From NCBI GenBank assembly GCA_022496805.1, contig CM040087.1, forward strand, positions 5,344,001 to 5,408,000: 64,000 nt of DNA. Direction: 5' to 3'. The notes beneath the pieces are model-generated. The model was not told the DNA's origin. It searched no databases and saw nothing but the letters and a program-made list of their open reading frames with translations. Both the position numbers and the translations under genes were made by a program. Of the stretch, positions 47,056-57,659 are shown piece by piece. The stretch is from Pohlia nutans. Lineage: Eukaryota > Streptophyta > Bryopsida > Bryales > Mniaceae. Positions within the stretch are counted from its first letter, which is position 1. Each line of letters begins with the position of its first letter.

Positions 47056-48797
47056 CTATATATTGTAACGGTAACATTGGGTTGGAGTCATGAGACGGTA
47101 TGGGTTTGCTTTCAACGAGTTCACTGCATGGGCCACGGTGTGTCGCGCTTTCGGATCCTCCAAGGTGAAGCCATCCAAAGCCTTATTCCACATGACACAG
47201 GTCGTTCCATCTCCTCTGAAGAGCATTGATTCCATCGCATTGTCAAATATATATATCTTGCGAGTTTCCCCGTTGCATACGCCTCCGACTTCATAGTGTG
47301 CTTCGTCGGTTTAGTGCTAGGAGATACAACCACCCCATCAACTTCCTGGGGTAGCATATACCACAACTCCGGTGCAACCCACCATCGCGCCGCCTTTTTT
47401 GCTTTTAGGTCCGCCTCGTCTCTTGCCCAGTTATTCGAATAAGGTTCTTCACCACTCCAAGATGCCATGCCCCAATCGCACACCCCAATGTATACATCTT
47501 CACGTCTCTCCGGTGGAAAATGTATGAGGATGTTGGATGGGCTCAAATCGTTGTGCTGCACGCCGCTTTTGTGTAACACATCGATGATGTTCATGAAGGC
47601 CCAGGCTAGCCAGGAATGCTGCTTACGATATGCCGCAATCCTCCGACGGACCTCTGAATCCATCCTTTCCATTCCCAGCATAGTATCGGGATGTATGCTT
47701 TTGTAAGGCTATTCAATCCGCTTCACCGACGCTACTGAATTCCCATTCCACTATATGGTGAACGCAGACATGTTCTCCGTCGATAATACAAAGAGTTTTA
47801 TCATCCTCTGGTGGTCCACGGGATTGACTAGGGCCTCGCAGGAAAGTTCCTTTCTTGCCTTGGTTTTGTCTTTTCTGGCGATCTTGCTTGTCTTCTCAGC
47901 AAAAACCATATGACTTGGAATCGGTGCAAAATTATGAATCGATACTTGCTGCACTTTGCCATACGCCCCCTGAAATTGTTCACCACTTTTGCTCACAATA
48001 TCAGCTGACCTCGGAATCCACATGATTCCGGTTCTACCGTGTGAAGAAAGATGACCCACCAGCAACTTGTCAGCCCATGGAGGCATACGTGTCGCCGCGG
48101 CTTTCACCTGTTGGGCGTAAGTCTTCCACCAAAGTAGCTTCTCATATTCTAGGTCTGGTTCAGAGGTAGTTAGGGATTCAATTGCCTTGGGGTGAGTTGG
48201 CTCATAGAGCTGCGTCGGATTGTACACGCCTTGCTGCACTTGCTCATGGAACCAATGTCCATAGCCCGCAGCACTGGGAGCATTATGATGCCTTGGATCC
48301 TGTTCGACAATGTCTGCTAAATACATCTTCATGTCCTCGATTACTGCCGCGAGGCCATGTACTCCGTGGTGCAAGTACTTGGTTTCCAAATACTCCTTCG
48401 ACTTCTTCTTAAAGAACAGCAACGTAAAACGTTGAACTAATAGCAGGCAACCCCTTGAAGGAATTTCCGGCCGGTTTCTCCTCTCCTCCGGTGTCAGGTG
48501 CTTCCTCTTTTTCCCCGAGCATCCAGAGGTAGAACTTGACAGCGAGGTACTCCGCGCTTCAGAACTACTCCCTCCAGTGACTTCAATGCTTCGTGGTGGA
48601 TCCATGGGCCTAGTCCCAATAGACGCACTTGCGGTGGGACCAAACTCAAGATCTTGCACGCCTACCGATATACTTGCCACACGTTGCGATGCCTGGCTAT
48701 GGTCCCCGCCACCTGATGTACCTGCCACGTGCTGCAACCCCTGGCTTTGGTCCCCAGTCGATGTTGTAGCCATCGAGCTCTGTCCTACGGTCCTCAT
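47056..48797 (-). pseudogene. Broken protein kinase gene with a long S/T-rich N-terminus
   Basis: One minus-strand frame from ATG 48797 runs through a low-complexity S/G-rich region, a basic KKRKH stretch and a conserved middle domain. The kinase fold follows: glycine loop QGAYGKVQQ, probable ATP lysine in VFAEK, catalytic loop HNDLSPSNIL (codons 415-424) and DWG instead of DFG (441-443). After that comes VAPELWY. The frame is interrupted by TAG at 47753-47751 and 47711-47709, and shifts within an (AT)n run at about 47245-47257. After the shift it stays open to TAG at 47058-47056. HND in place of HRD and DWG in place of DFG mark a divergent kinase. A TATA-like box lies about 195 bases upstream of the ATG. 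Confidence 0.7.
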
Positions 48798-48989
48798 CCT
48801 CTTCGGAGGTTGCTTGAATCCGCTGTTCCTTTCTATATTTTTTTTAAAAAAAATTTGAAAAGCTCTTCCTCCAAAAAAGCCAGAAACTTACCGCTCCGGA
48901 AACCCAAGCAAATCTGCGAGCGCAGGATTGGTCACGGGTTCCTTTGAGGAGCGGTCGAAACTGGCAGCAGTAAATGAGGGGCGGCCCTC

Positions 48990-49000
48990 AATATATAGAG
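48990..49000 (-). promoter_or_regulatory. TATA-like box of the kinase relic
   Basis: On the minus strand the sequence reads CTCTATATATTGAG. It lies between the start codon (48797) and the GGGCAGTCGG cluster that begins immediately upstream, the same arrangement as for the two genes at 53.1 and 55.0 kb. Confidence 0.55.
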
Positions 49001-49002
49001 GC

Positions 49003-49275
49003 GGCCGTCGGGTTAGGGTTTCGGCAGTCGGGGCACGACAGTCGGGGCAGGACAGTCGGCGCAGGCCGTCAGATAGAGGCAACGGGATTAGGGCAGTCGG
49101 AGGGGGGCCGTTGGATACAGGCCGACGAGATTAGGGCAGTCGGAGGGGGGGCCGTTGGATCCAGGCCGACGGCTTTAGGGCAGTCGGTGGGGGCCATCGG
49201 ATCCAGGCAGACGGGTTAAGGGCCGACGGGTTAAGGGCACATGGGGATAGGCAGTCGGGAATGGGCAGTCGGATT
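49003..49275 (+). repeat. GGGCAGTCGG motif cluster upstream of the kinase relic
   Basis: About 270 bp of GGGCAGTCGG(A/G) units mixed with GGGCCGTTGGAT and GGCCGACGGG variants, spaced about 10-25 bp. Several short frames in this cluster (48928-49219) are repeat translations. Confidence 0.78.
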
Positions 49276-49577
49276 ATCTCAATTGAACACTCTATTGCTG
49301 GATGGAACTGAAACTGGATTTCGTTTACGAAGCAACGTTGTAACTGTCAAAGTCAAATTTAAATTAGGGTTTAGTAGGATTCGATTATTCGTACTTGTTA
49401 ATGGTTATTAATAATTTCCAAATACTTTTGTAAGGTTTAGGCTGGTAAATCAATTAAAAAAAAAACAATTAACATAATCTAGAAGAAAAATTTTGGAGTG
49501 CAGTTGGAATATCGTGTAGTACATGATGGTAGGCTTCCCATTAACTCGTTGTATTTAATTTGAAAAATCATGTATAA
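49276..49577. other. Spacer, no gene recognised
   Basis: Mixed AT-rich sequence between the motif cluster and the TTAA element; nothing identifiable. Confidence 0.4.
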
Positions 49578-50151
49578 CCCCTAAACGCCCTCACGTATGT
49601 GTCATTGGGGAAGTGTTGCAAAGATGTATTATAAAATGCAACTAACATGAATATTTCAAACTTGGTGTATGAACAAAAGTAACACATTTTCAAGTTAGAT
49701 TCTATCCATATGGTCAGATCTACGATTGCCATCACTGATATATTTTTTTATAAATTTTGGAACATAAAGTAAATTTTTTTTTTCTAGTTCAATCATGAAT
49801 AATACATTGATAGTACGTGGCCAACATTTGTTGAGATGGATTGTCACATAGTACTGCAGATTTTATAACTTCAGAAGATTTTTAAAATGCTCAATTTTAT
49901 GACTTATTATTTTCAACAACAATGTCAGACTAAAATATTAAAATTTAGGGTTGAAATACTTCAACAAGAAATGAGGCATACTTTATTCCGAAATTGTTTC
50001 ATTATTGATCGGAACACACATACACGAAGCTAACTTCCCATACAAATTCTAGTATAGAAATAACGATGACTTTGAAAATCGCATAACAGTTTAGATAGTA
50101 CGTATTTAATCCGTAGTAGAAGCTAAATTTGCAGGCTTGGGCAATTAGTTG
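49578..50151 (+). mobile_element. TTAA-type element of the long-interior family, left flank mutated
   Basis: The left end CCCCTAAACGCCC is preceded by ATAA; the right end GGGCAATTAGTTG is followed by TTAA (50152-50155). The interior matches the long family (GATTCTATCCATATGGTCA, GGTGTATGAACAAAAGT, ACACATACACGAAGCTAACT). Confidence 0.65.
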
Positions 50152-50432
50152 TTAAAGTCCCACTTTGTACACTAGGAATGAAATTTGAAATCAATACTTG
50201 CATACATATGCCAATTATTTATGGACAAGTATTTGCCATACAATAAATACACACTCACGCACATATAAAAAAAAATTAAAAAAAAATTAAAAAAAATTAA
50301 AAATATATATATGAATGTACCGCAACAACATAAAAAATCGTAATTAGATGGGAAAAAAAGATCTCTACCATGCATTTGTATTCGAGGAAAATGATGCAAA
50401 CATGCATGACTATTTAAATATAGCTACATTCC

Positions 50433-53076
50433 CTATTCCTCAATCGATTCTAAACTGATAACGGGATTAACGGGGACTCCTTCATCCACTGCGCGCTCCG
50501 CCAATGTTCTACCACTTGAACCTTCGCCCTCTTGTATCACTCTTGGTGGCGCATACACAGGTGTTTCGTTTGCGGCCGCCCGATGAATCCGTTGGAGTTT
50601 GCCTCTAGTGCGGTAACAAATTGCGTCTTCTGTAATAACCAAATTCGGACGTCGGACTCTACCCTCTTGTCTGGCTTCCAAATACCGCTGTGTCTCTGGA
50701 GATACCTGGTGCAACAATACATAGATCGCTTGCCTCAATAGTCTAGGTTTGTGGTACGACTCCTCGTGAAAGATATTGGCCCCGCTGCTTGCGATATGGG
50801 CCCCGTCCCCATCTTTCTGCGGACATATAGTCTTGCCCATGTGATTTACCTTCTGTCTAACGGGAAGTTTTCCTCTCACCAACCGCCCCGTTCTTGAGTC
50901 CCAATAATACCCGAATACTTGGTAAAAAAAGCGTTTCAAGCCGAAGTCTGGAGCTTTGTTCGTGTACATCAAATTAGCGGCCAGAAGTACGTTCTCTGGC
51001 CTCTTGTACCAGTTCCAGTTCTGCTTCTCGATGTACATTTGCTGCGTGCTCATGTTGTACTTCAAGCTCCATTCCACCGTCTTCCCAATTTCTGCGCTGG
51101 TTACAAATCCCGCAAAATCTGTTGCGTTGTACCTCCAATGATTTGGCATGAATGGTAGCAATCCGAATGTTTCATACAACCGGCGGTGGAAAGGGCTTAG
51201 GCAAACTGGGCACCGTCGAACGGAAATCATTCGTGGTAAAAGGCACTGCACATGGAAGCAATGTCTACAACTTCCTAATGACCAAAAACCCTCCGGTCCA
51301 AAATAGTTGCTACAAATGCTGCACTGGGTACCGTCTAGAACCGATTCGTTAGGCGAAGGCCACTCCCGCTGCATTCCTGATGTGATGCTGTCATACTCTT
51401 TGAGAGGATTCCATCAGTGTTGGATTGGTAATTTCGGCCAATCAATCCCCTGAGCCGTCGTTGGCCAGTCATACATTGAATCAACTTCGGCCCAGGATGT
51501 TAGCATTAGATTCCGAAATCTACCGTCTCTCCCCCATTCCACCAGAACTTGCTCCATCTCCGTCTCCAATGCCCTCACTCTTGCTGCTGCAAAAATGGCA
51601 ACAGTTGCCCAGTCATCAAATTACGTAGCAAGTTCGCCATACTCCTTTCTAAGACTTCTATTTTGCCGCTCCAACTCCTTCGAGTTATCGTGTTGGACTT
51701 TGTACACCATTACGCGGGACCTCAAGTCTGCAAGCTCTTCGTGATTCTCAAAGTTACCGCAACTGAGAACACGCTCTAATTTTTTTTGACTCCTCGTTTT
51801 CTTTTTCTAGAGCGAGGTTCCTTGACATGACTTCACCGGCCAAAGACTCCGTGATCGCGATGCAATCTAGAGTAGCGTCCCGTTCGTATTGCAGTTTGTC
51901 CTCGCGATTCATTGCCGCGACACGTTCCTCGTACTTCCACAACTGCGACGAGGTCATTGACTCCTTCCCCTTCTCCATACATTCCGGTGGTGGAACACTT
52001 GAAATGCTTTTATCAACGGGGACAACAAAATCGTCACTTCATACCATGGAATCAGCGTTTGAAGGATCTTCTTTGAAACCCAGCTCAGCAAGTTTGCCTT
52101 CTAAAAACGTCACCCTGGCGCGCAGAGCTGCAACCTCTGTCTCATGTTTTCTAATGAGGTCACCGATAACCGTGCCGTGAATGTGGGTCCCATCCAATGT
52201 ACTCGGTGCGTCGTTTATGCCTGGAAATCCTTCCCCTCCCGGTAAAACGGGCGTACTCGGTACCACCCTCTCATCCATAATCACATCCGTTGTTCCGGTT
52301 TCAAAATCGGGCATCGCCGCATCCGCCTCTTTCGTAGGTGGGGCCCCCGATACAACTGCCTCTGCTTCTACTGCACTACCCCTGTTCTCGTCCTGTCCGT
52401 CAAAGATTTGTACGGGAGGCGTTTGTCGTGGTACCTCTACAAAGGCTGGGATGCTCAAATTTGCAATGACTTCGTCCAACAATTCTTCGTCCACTTGCAT
52501 ATCATCCACTGTACTGGGCCCACTGTAATTCTTTGGCAGATACACCAAATCATGGTTTTTGATAAACCATTGCGGGATTGGCACCATGGGAATCTCCTTC
52601 GGCCTCCTCACTAAATACGCTTGACACACATACGACGGAAGCGAGGACCAATCCACTTGCACTTTCAAGACACTCTCCGCATACACCATCGCGACGATAC
52701 ACAACGGAATGTTGTGTTTAGCGTATTTAGGGTCATCCGAAATCGCCCTCAACACGCTCAATATCCTCCATTTCGTTGGAATGTTGCTGATCTGGGTCCA
52801 CTTGGCAGAGGCGCTCACACAATTCCGCTCGTGGAGATCTCGTGGCCAAAATGCACGGTCCACATGGACCCAATTCACATAGCGGGTCGCTATCAAAGCA
52901 GTCTACGGAGTCATTTGTTCTTCCCAATCCGGTTTCGCAAGAATGTCGGGGTTATTATAAATATCCCACTGGATGTCCTGAGGTTTGCCTTTCGGTTTAC
53001 TTTTCTTTGGTTCGTTTACCTCTACTCCTTCAACAAATTCGGATCTAGACCGTCGTCGATTAACACCATCCGCCAT
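50433..53076 (-). pseudogene. Broken gene for a coiled-coil RING-H2 protein with a conserved N-terminal domain
   Basis: From ATG 53076 (MADGVNRRRSRSEF) a minus-strand reading of about 880 codons runs to TAA at 50433. In order: basic region, conserved domain (TALIATRYVNWVHVDRAFW, KWTQISN, LRAISDD, MVYAESVL, VDWSSLPS), acidic linker, coiled coil, RING-H2, C-terminal tail. The RING is C-x2-C-x14-C-x-H-x2-H-x2-C-x10-C-x2-C (CSIC ... CRHCFHVQC ... CPVC), typical of ubiquitin ligases. Breaks: TAG at 52905-52903 (TGG in the paralogue at 54352-54963), TGA at 52041-52039, one extra A in an A8 run at 51787-51780, TAA at 51623-51621, TGA at 51416-51414. The final 314 codons (51374-50433) are intact and could still be expressed. 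I do not recognise the N-terminal domain. Confidence 0.68.
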
Positions 53077-53257
53077 CGTCAAATTTGATTGGAGCAGCAA
53101 CTTCCTGTTCCTTCTAAAGTCTCCGGTACCGTAAAACCTACTTACTGAACCTCGTACTCCAAAATCGTGCAACTAGTATTAAAAACCGTTAAATAGCACT
53201 TCAAAATAGTGTTGAATTTAACGGTCAGTTCCCTATAACCGATCCACACCCAAATAA

Positions 53258-53322
53258 CAAGTCACAAGTCACAAGTAACAAGTAACAAGTAACAAGTAAC
53301 AAATCACAAGTAACAAGTAACA
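53258..53322. repeat. Short tandem repeat (CAAGTAA), period 7
   Basis: Eight or more consecutive variants of CAAGTAA/CAAGTCA between the RING gene start and its TATA-like box. No feature depends on it. Confidence 0.75.
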
Positions 53323-53410
53323 TAAATATGATTTTGAACCCCTGAGGTAAAGTTTTCAAAGAAATACTTCGCCTCAGAGGCCATTCATTCACCGACGAGC
53401 ACGTGGCGGC

Positions 53411-53442
53411 GGTTGCTAAAAGCAGACCCTGTCAATGTGCTC
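53411..53442 (-). promoter_or_regulatory. Conserved leader block shared with the paralogue
   Basis: On the minus strand GAGCACATTGACAGG, then TCTGCTTTTAGCAACC. The same block occurs at 55210-55241 (GAGCACATTGACTGG ... GCTGTATAGCAACC), at a similar distance downstream of the TATA-like box, showing that both genes inherited the same promoter and leader. Confidence 0.65.
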
Positions 53443-53484
53443 TAGAAGGTCAATGGGCGTGAAAAAATGAGCCACGTCCTCCAC

Positions 53485-53494
53485 CTTATATACA
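53485..53494 (-). promoter_or_regulatory. TATA-like box of the RING gene
   Basis: The minus strand reads TTGTATATAAGGTGG about 410 bases before the start codon and immediately downstream (in gene sense) of the CCGACTGCCC cluster. The leader between them may be spliced: GTAAGT occurs at about 53146. Confidence 0.6.
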
Positions 53495-53504
53495 ATCTGC
53501 CCCC

Positions 53505-53880
53505 CCCTTCGACTGCCCTCGTGCGACTGCCCACCCCGACTGCCCCCATCGAACGGCCACGATCCGACTGCCCGCCCCGACTGCCCCTCCCGACTGCCCT
53601 TACTGAACGGCTGGGATTCGACGGCCGGAACCCGACTGCCCTCATCGAACGGCCCAAAATCCGATTGCCCCCTCCCGACTACCCGTGTTGAACGGCTCGG
53701 ATTCGACTGCCATGATCCAACGCCCCAAGATCCGACTGTCCCTCCCCAACTGCCCCTCCCGACTGCCCGTTGACGACGGCCCAGATGCATCGGCCTTAGT
53801 CCGACTGCCCTCATCCAACGGCCCATGATCCGCCTCCCTGACTGCCACTTCCGACTGTCCTTACTCGACAGCCTACATGT
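53505..53880 (+). repeat. CCGACTGCCC motif cluster upstream of the RING gene
   Basis: About 375 bp of CCGACTGCCC(CTC) alternating with GAACGGCC/CGACGGCC units. Basic spacing is 10-11 bp with frequent doubling. Long Gly/Arg/Ser-rich frames on the minus strand (53416-53940 and others) merely translate the repeat. Confidence 0.8.
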
Positions 53881-54351
53881 TAGGAACCCATGTATGAAAA
53901 AAATATTTTGAAAACACTGTCCCCGGAGTGGTGGCTGCATTTTTCACCAAAGTCAAAGAACATAGAGTTAGCAAAATCCCAGTAACATATGGAATTTCGT
54001 TTTTCATAAATGAAAAAAAAATTTGAGGGTGTTTCTAATGATGTTACGCACCCATCTCTGCAAAAGAGTTCCAAATGGGAGTACCGCGACTCATGGTTGC
54101 ATTTTCCACATATCGCAAATCCTAGTCAAAATACATAAAGTTACCAAAATACAAATAACAATGGCAAATGATAATATTGGGAGTGAGACTCCATTTCATT
54201 AACACTTATAATGGCTAAACAAAATTGAGATCCAAAATTTGCCATTGTATAAGAACACGTATAAAACTAAGGCATACAATACCGTACACATAATGTCCAA
54301 CAAAACTATAATACTATAATTATATAGATGTATACGTTACGCACTCAACAT
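53881..54351. other. AT-rich spacer, no gene recognised
   Basis: Two related segments near 53880-53945 and 54040-54110 (CCATGTATGAAAAAAAT..., GTGGCTGCATTTTTCACCA versus CATGGTTGCATTTTCCACA) suggest a small local duplication. No coding sequence. Confidence 0.4.
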
Positions 54352-54963
54352 TTAGAATGTTCTCGGTGCATTCATTGCATCTCGAACCTCATCCCAAATA
54401 TTAGGATCATCAGCATCTTCATCGTCGTCGTCATCATCATCACTAGGGGCGGGTTTCTCCAGTAGGTCCGGGTTGTCATTAAACCATTGCGGCATGGGCT
54501 TAATGGGAATGTTTATGGGCCTCCTCACTAAGTACGATTCCCGAAGACCCGATGGGAGGGAGGACCAATCCACCTCCACGTTCAACACACTCTCCGCGTA
54601 CACCATCGCACCTATCGCCAACGGAACGTTGTGCTTCGCGTACGCACGATCATCGGAAATTGCCCTCAGCACGTACAACATCCTCCATTTCATATGGATA
54701 TTGCTGACCTGAGTCCACTTGCCGTTTGCGTTGATACAATTTCGCTCGTGCCGCTGTCTAGGCTAAAAAGCACGGTCTACGTGGACCCACCCTACGTACC
54801 GGGTGGCTATCAAAGCTGTCCATGGAGTTGGTTCCGATTCCCATCCATCTCTAGCTTGAATGTTGGGATTATCGTATATTTCCCAATCTGGCTTTTGCGG
54901 TTGACCTTTGGGCTTTGTCTGCCTGGAATTGCTGCTTTGACCATAATAATACCCCCCTAACAT
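54352..54963 (-). pseudogene. Short paralogue of the RING gene's N-terminal domain, one stop
   Basis: A minus-strand frame of 204 codons from ATG 54963 (MLGGYYYGQSSN) has the same domain as 53076-50433: PNIQARDGWESEPTPWTALI, ATRYVGWVHVDRAF, KWTQVSNI, VLRAISDD, MVYAESVLNVEVDWSSLPS, YLVRRP. It ends in an acidic tail (DDDDDDDEDADD) with no coiled coil or RING. The only break is TAG at 54765-54763, where the RING gene has TGG (AFWPR). A splice-acceptor-like TTTATTGCAG precedes the start region, so a leader intron is likely. Its TATA-like box and motif cluster lie upstream. Confidence 0.65.
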
Positions 54964-55209
54964 CTTGATAATACACTGCAATAAACAGTCATTGACACTA
55001 GTAAGAGGAATTTCTAGTCATGTAGATATAATTCTAAAGTCCAATTATAATGGCGAAGAATACTAGTGCATTCGAAATACTACACAATTCAAAGTCTAGT
55101 GAGAGGTTTGATAGTAAGTAATGTTTTGTAAAACCTGCAAATGACAGTTCCAATGAAGGAACTTCCCGCACTACATGCCACTCCTTCAGACCCCTAAGCA
55201 CTTCGCAAT

Positions 55210-55241
55210 GGTTGCTATACAGCAAGCCAGTCAATGTGCTC
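55210..55241 (-). promoter_or_regulatory. Conserved leader block of the short paralogue
   Basis: Counterpart of 53411-53442 (GAGCACATTGAC core, then TAGCAACC). Confidence 0.6.
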
Positions 55242-55280
55242 GCAGGACCTGAGAAATGTGATAATTGAGGCAGCTTGCCC

Positions 55281-55290
55281 CTTATTTATA
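55281..55290 (-). promoter_or_regulatory. TATA-like box of the short paralogue
   Basis: The minus strand reads GGATATAAATAAGGGG, a good plant TATA box, between the leader block and the motif cluster. Confidence 0.65.
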
Positions 55291-55304
55291 TCCTGCCAGT
55301 GAAC

Positions 55305-55520
55305 CTCCAACCGACTGCCTCTGTACCGACTGCCCCATCCAACGAGCATGGCACGTCAGCCCCCCCCCCCCCCCCCGACTGCCTCAATCGGACGGTTCCT
55401 GATGATCAGCCCTTTCCCGACTGCCCCTACAGCAGCTGTTGGCCCCCCGTCTGCCACTTCCGACTGCTCTGTCCGACTGCCCCTCCCGACTGCTGCATCC
55501 ATCTGCCCCACCCCACTACC
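55305..55520 (+). repeat. CCGACTGCCC motif cluster upstream of the short paralogue
   Basis: About 215 bp of CCGACTGCC(CC) and related units, with a C-homopolymer of about 18 at 55360-55377. Same sense as the cluster at 53505-53880. Confidence 0.78.
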
Positions 55521-55604
55521 TTGGCATTCCAGTGCACTGCATCCAGGGCTGATTTTTCACAAAGTTCTAGCCCGTCGACGTCCAAAAACCTTGAATTGAA
55601 AGGC

Positions 55605-56190
55605 AAAAAAAATTGCAACCCGTCCCAAAACCGGTGATTTTAAAATCAACCCGTCCATGGAAAGGTTGAAAAAAAAAACAACCCGTCCCAAAACCGGTTC
55701 TGAAAGTTTAGATGCTTTTATGCGCATTTCATGTGCAAATATTCCAGTTGAAAACATCAATTGGAATGCAGTGATGCTTGTGTGGAGAAACAGGAAGGAT
55801 AGGAGAATTCATCCACTTGTTTGAAGGGTAAGTTCTTTTTCTTTTAATAAAATTTTGAACATGCTTATATAAAATATTAATTATTCAATTTCTAACCTTC
55901 AATTATAATCTTTGACATTGTGTTACAAAGGTTCTAAATATTGTAGTTGATGAATCATTGTGTGCAGGTGAATCCAGCTATTGAAGATTGGTATTTTGAT
56001 TAAGTATTAGTGGTTTGACACCATTATGCTTACATTCACATGTCCTATATGACATAATGTAATTGATATTTGCACCATTTATTTTTTTCGGAAATTTTAC
56101 AATTTTTTATTTTTATTTTTAGAACCCGTCCAAAGTGAATTTAACCCGTCCAAAAACTGGTTCAATTTTTTGGAACCCGTCCACGGGAAA
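55605..56190. repeat. Segment bounded by clusters of AACCCGTCC
   Basis: AACCCGTCC(CAAAACCGG) occurs three times at about 55616-55700 and four times at about 56123-56183, in the same orientation, around about 430 bp of AT-rich DNA. Palindromic ACATGTCCCCGGACATGT lies just outside at about 56206-56223. It may be a non-autonomous element with subterminal repeats; no ends or target duplication were identified. Confidence 0.45.
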
Positions 56191-56642
56191 TGTTTTTTTC
56201 TTCTGAACATGTCCCCGGACATGTTAGGGACCTTGTGAACAATCACCACTGACTGCATCCATCTCCCCTCATCCGAAAACCGGGATGGATACTTTCTAAC
56301 TAAATTTTAATTGTTTCAAGAAAAAACAAAATACTTCATCATGACATCTCATACAAATCCATCATTTATCTAGTTATGGAAAAGGGCTCAAATATGGACT
56401 TCCTATTTTTGAACAGAAACCCAAATAAGACGAGCCACTCTGCCTGAATTTTGGAGCACGGGGGAATCCAGTCAGATCCTATCAGAGGATCCACCGATAG
56501 AACGGGAGAACTTGGATGATTTCTGAAATGAACTCAAGATCCCCCGATACAACGCCTTCCTTGACGGAAGAACGTGGATGATTTCTAACTTCAGCAGAGT
56601 CGGGACCCTTGTAAGCTGAAATCCTTCGGTTATTAATATTTT
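56191..56642. other. Unassigned spacer
   Basis: No gene. A doubled phrase (GATGATTTCTGAA..., GATGATTTCTAACTTC, with GAACGTGGATGATTTCT and GAACTTGGATGATTTCT) is present near 56509-56590, adjoining the 103-bp array. Confidence 0.35.
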
Positions 56643-57605
56643 AGGATTGGGCTTGTATTAATATTCTGGGCTTACTAGAAATGATAATATGCCTTCCACG
56701 ATGTTCTACCATCATCTAAATGCCATGCCACATGTGTTTGATTTTAGGAATGGGCTTGTATTAATATTGTGGGCTTACGAGAAATGATAATATGCCTTCT
56801 ACGATGTTCTACCATCATCCAAATGCCATGCCACATGTGTTTCATATTAGGATTGGGCTTGTATTAATATTCAGGGCTTACTAGAAATGATAATATGCCT
56901 TCCACGATGTTCTACCATCATCCAAATCCCATGCCACATGTGTTTCATATTAGGATTGGGCTTGTATTAATATTCAGGGCTTACTAGAAATGATAATATG
57001 CCTTCCACGATGTTCTACCATCATCCAAATGCCATGCCACATGTGTTTCATATTAGGATTGGGCTTGTATTAATATTCTGGGCTTACGAGAAATGATAAT
57101 ATGCCTTCTACGATGTTCTACCATCATCCAAATGCCATGCCACATGTGTTTCATATTAGGATTGGGCTTGTATTAATATTCAGGGCTTACTAGAAATGAT
57201 AATATGCCTTCCACAATGTTCTACCATCATCCAAATCCCATGCCACATGTGTTTCATATTAGGATTGGGCTTGTATTAATATTCTGGGCTTACGAGAAAT
57301 GATAATATGCCTTCTACGATGTTCTACCATCATCCAAATCCCATGCCACATGTGTTTCATATTAGGATTGGGCTTGTATTAATATTTAGGGCTTACGAGA
57401 AATGATAATATGCCTTCCACGATGTTCTACCATCATCCAAAAGCCATGCCACATGTGTTCTATTTTAGGATTGGGCTTGTATTAATATTCTGGGCTTACT
57501 AGAAATGATAATATGCCTTCCACGATGTTCTACCATCATCCAAATGCCATGCCACATGTGTTTTATATTAGGATTGGGCTTGTATTAATATTCTGGGCTT
57601 ACTTC
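56643..57605. repeat. 103-bp satellite-like tandem array, about nine and a half units
   Basis: Units start AGGATTGGGCTTGTATTAAT at about 56643, 56746, 56849, 56952, 57055, 57158, 57261, 57364, 57467 and 57570; the last is cut off after TTCTGGGCTTAC. Units are very similar and differ at a few recurring positions (CTAGAA or CGAGAA, CTTCCAC or CTTCTAC, AATGCC or AATCCC). The constancy of the period and the shared variants indicate recent unequal exchange. Confidence 0.93.
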
Positions 57606-57659
57606 CCAAAAGTTGTGATACTTTTTTCTTGGTGTGCTCCGGGATGGATGTGGCTTAAC

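Noticed and set aside
47090..48947. Plus-strand frames of 68-93 codons opposite the kinase relic
   Set aside because: They are shadows of the minus-strand kinase frame, which has recognisable catalytic motifs.
46200..49275. Kinase relic as cargo of a transposon whose inverted ends are the two motif clusters
   Set aside because: The clusters are inverted relative to each other, but no precise terminal repeat or target duplication can be drawn, and the RING gene is not bracketed in the same way; a promoter association explains more of the clusters.
53416..53940. 174-codon Gly/Arg/Ser-rich frame upstream of the RING gene
   Set aside because: It reads through the CCGACTGCCC cluster and the TATA box; the repetitive peptide comes from the DNA repeat.
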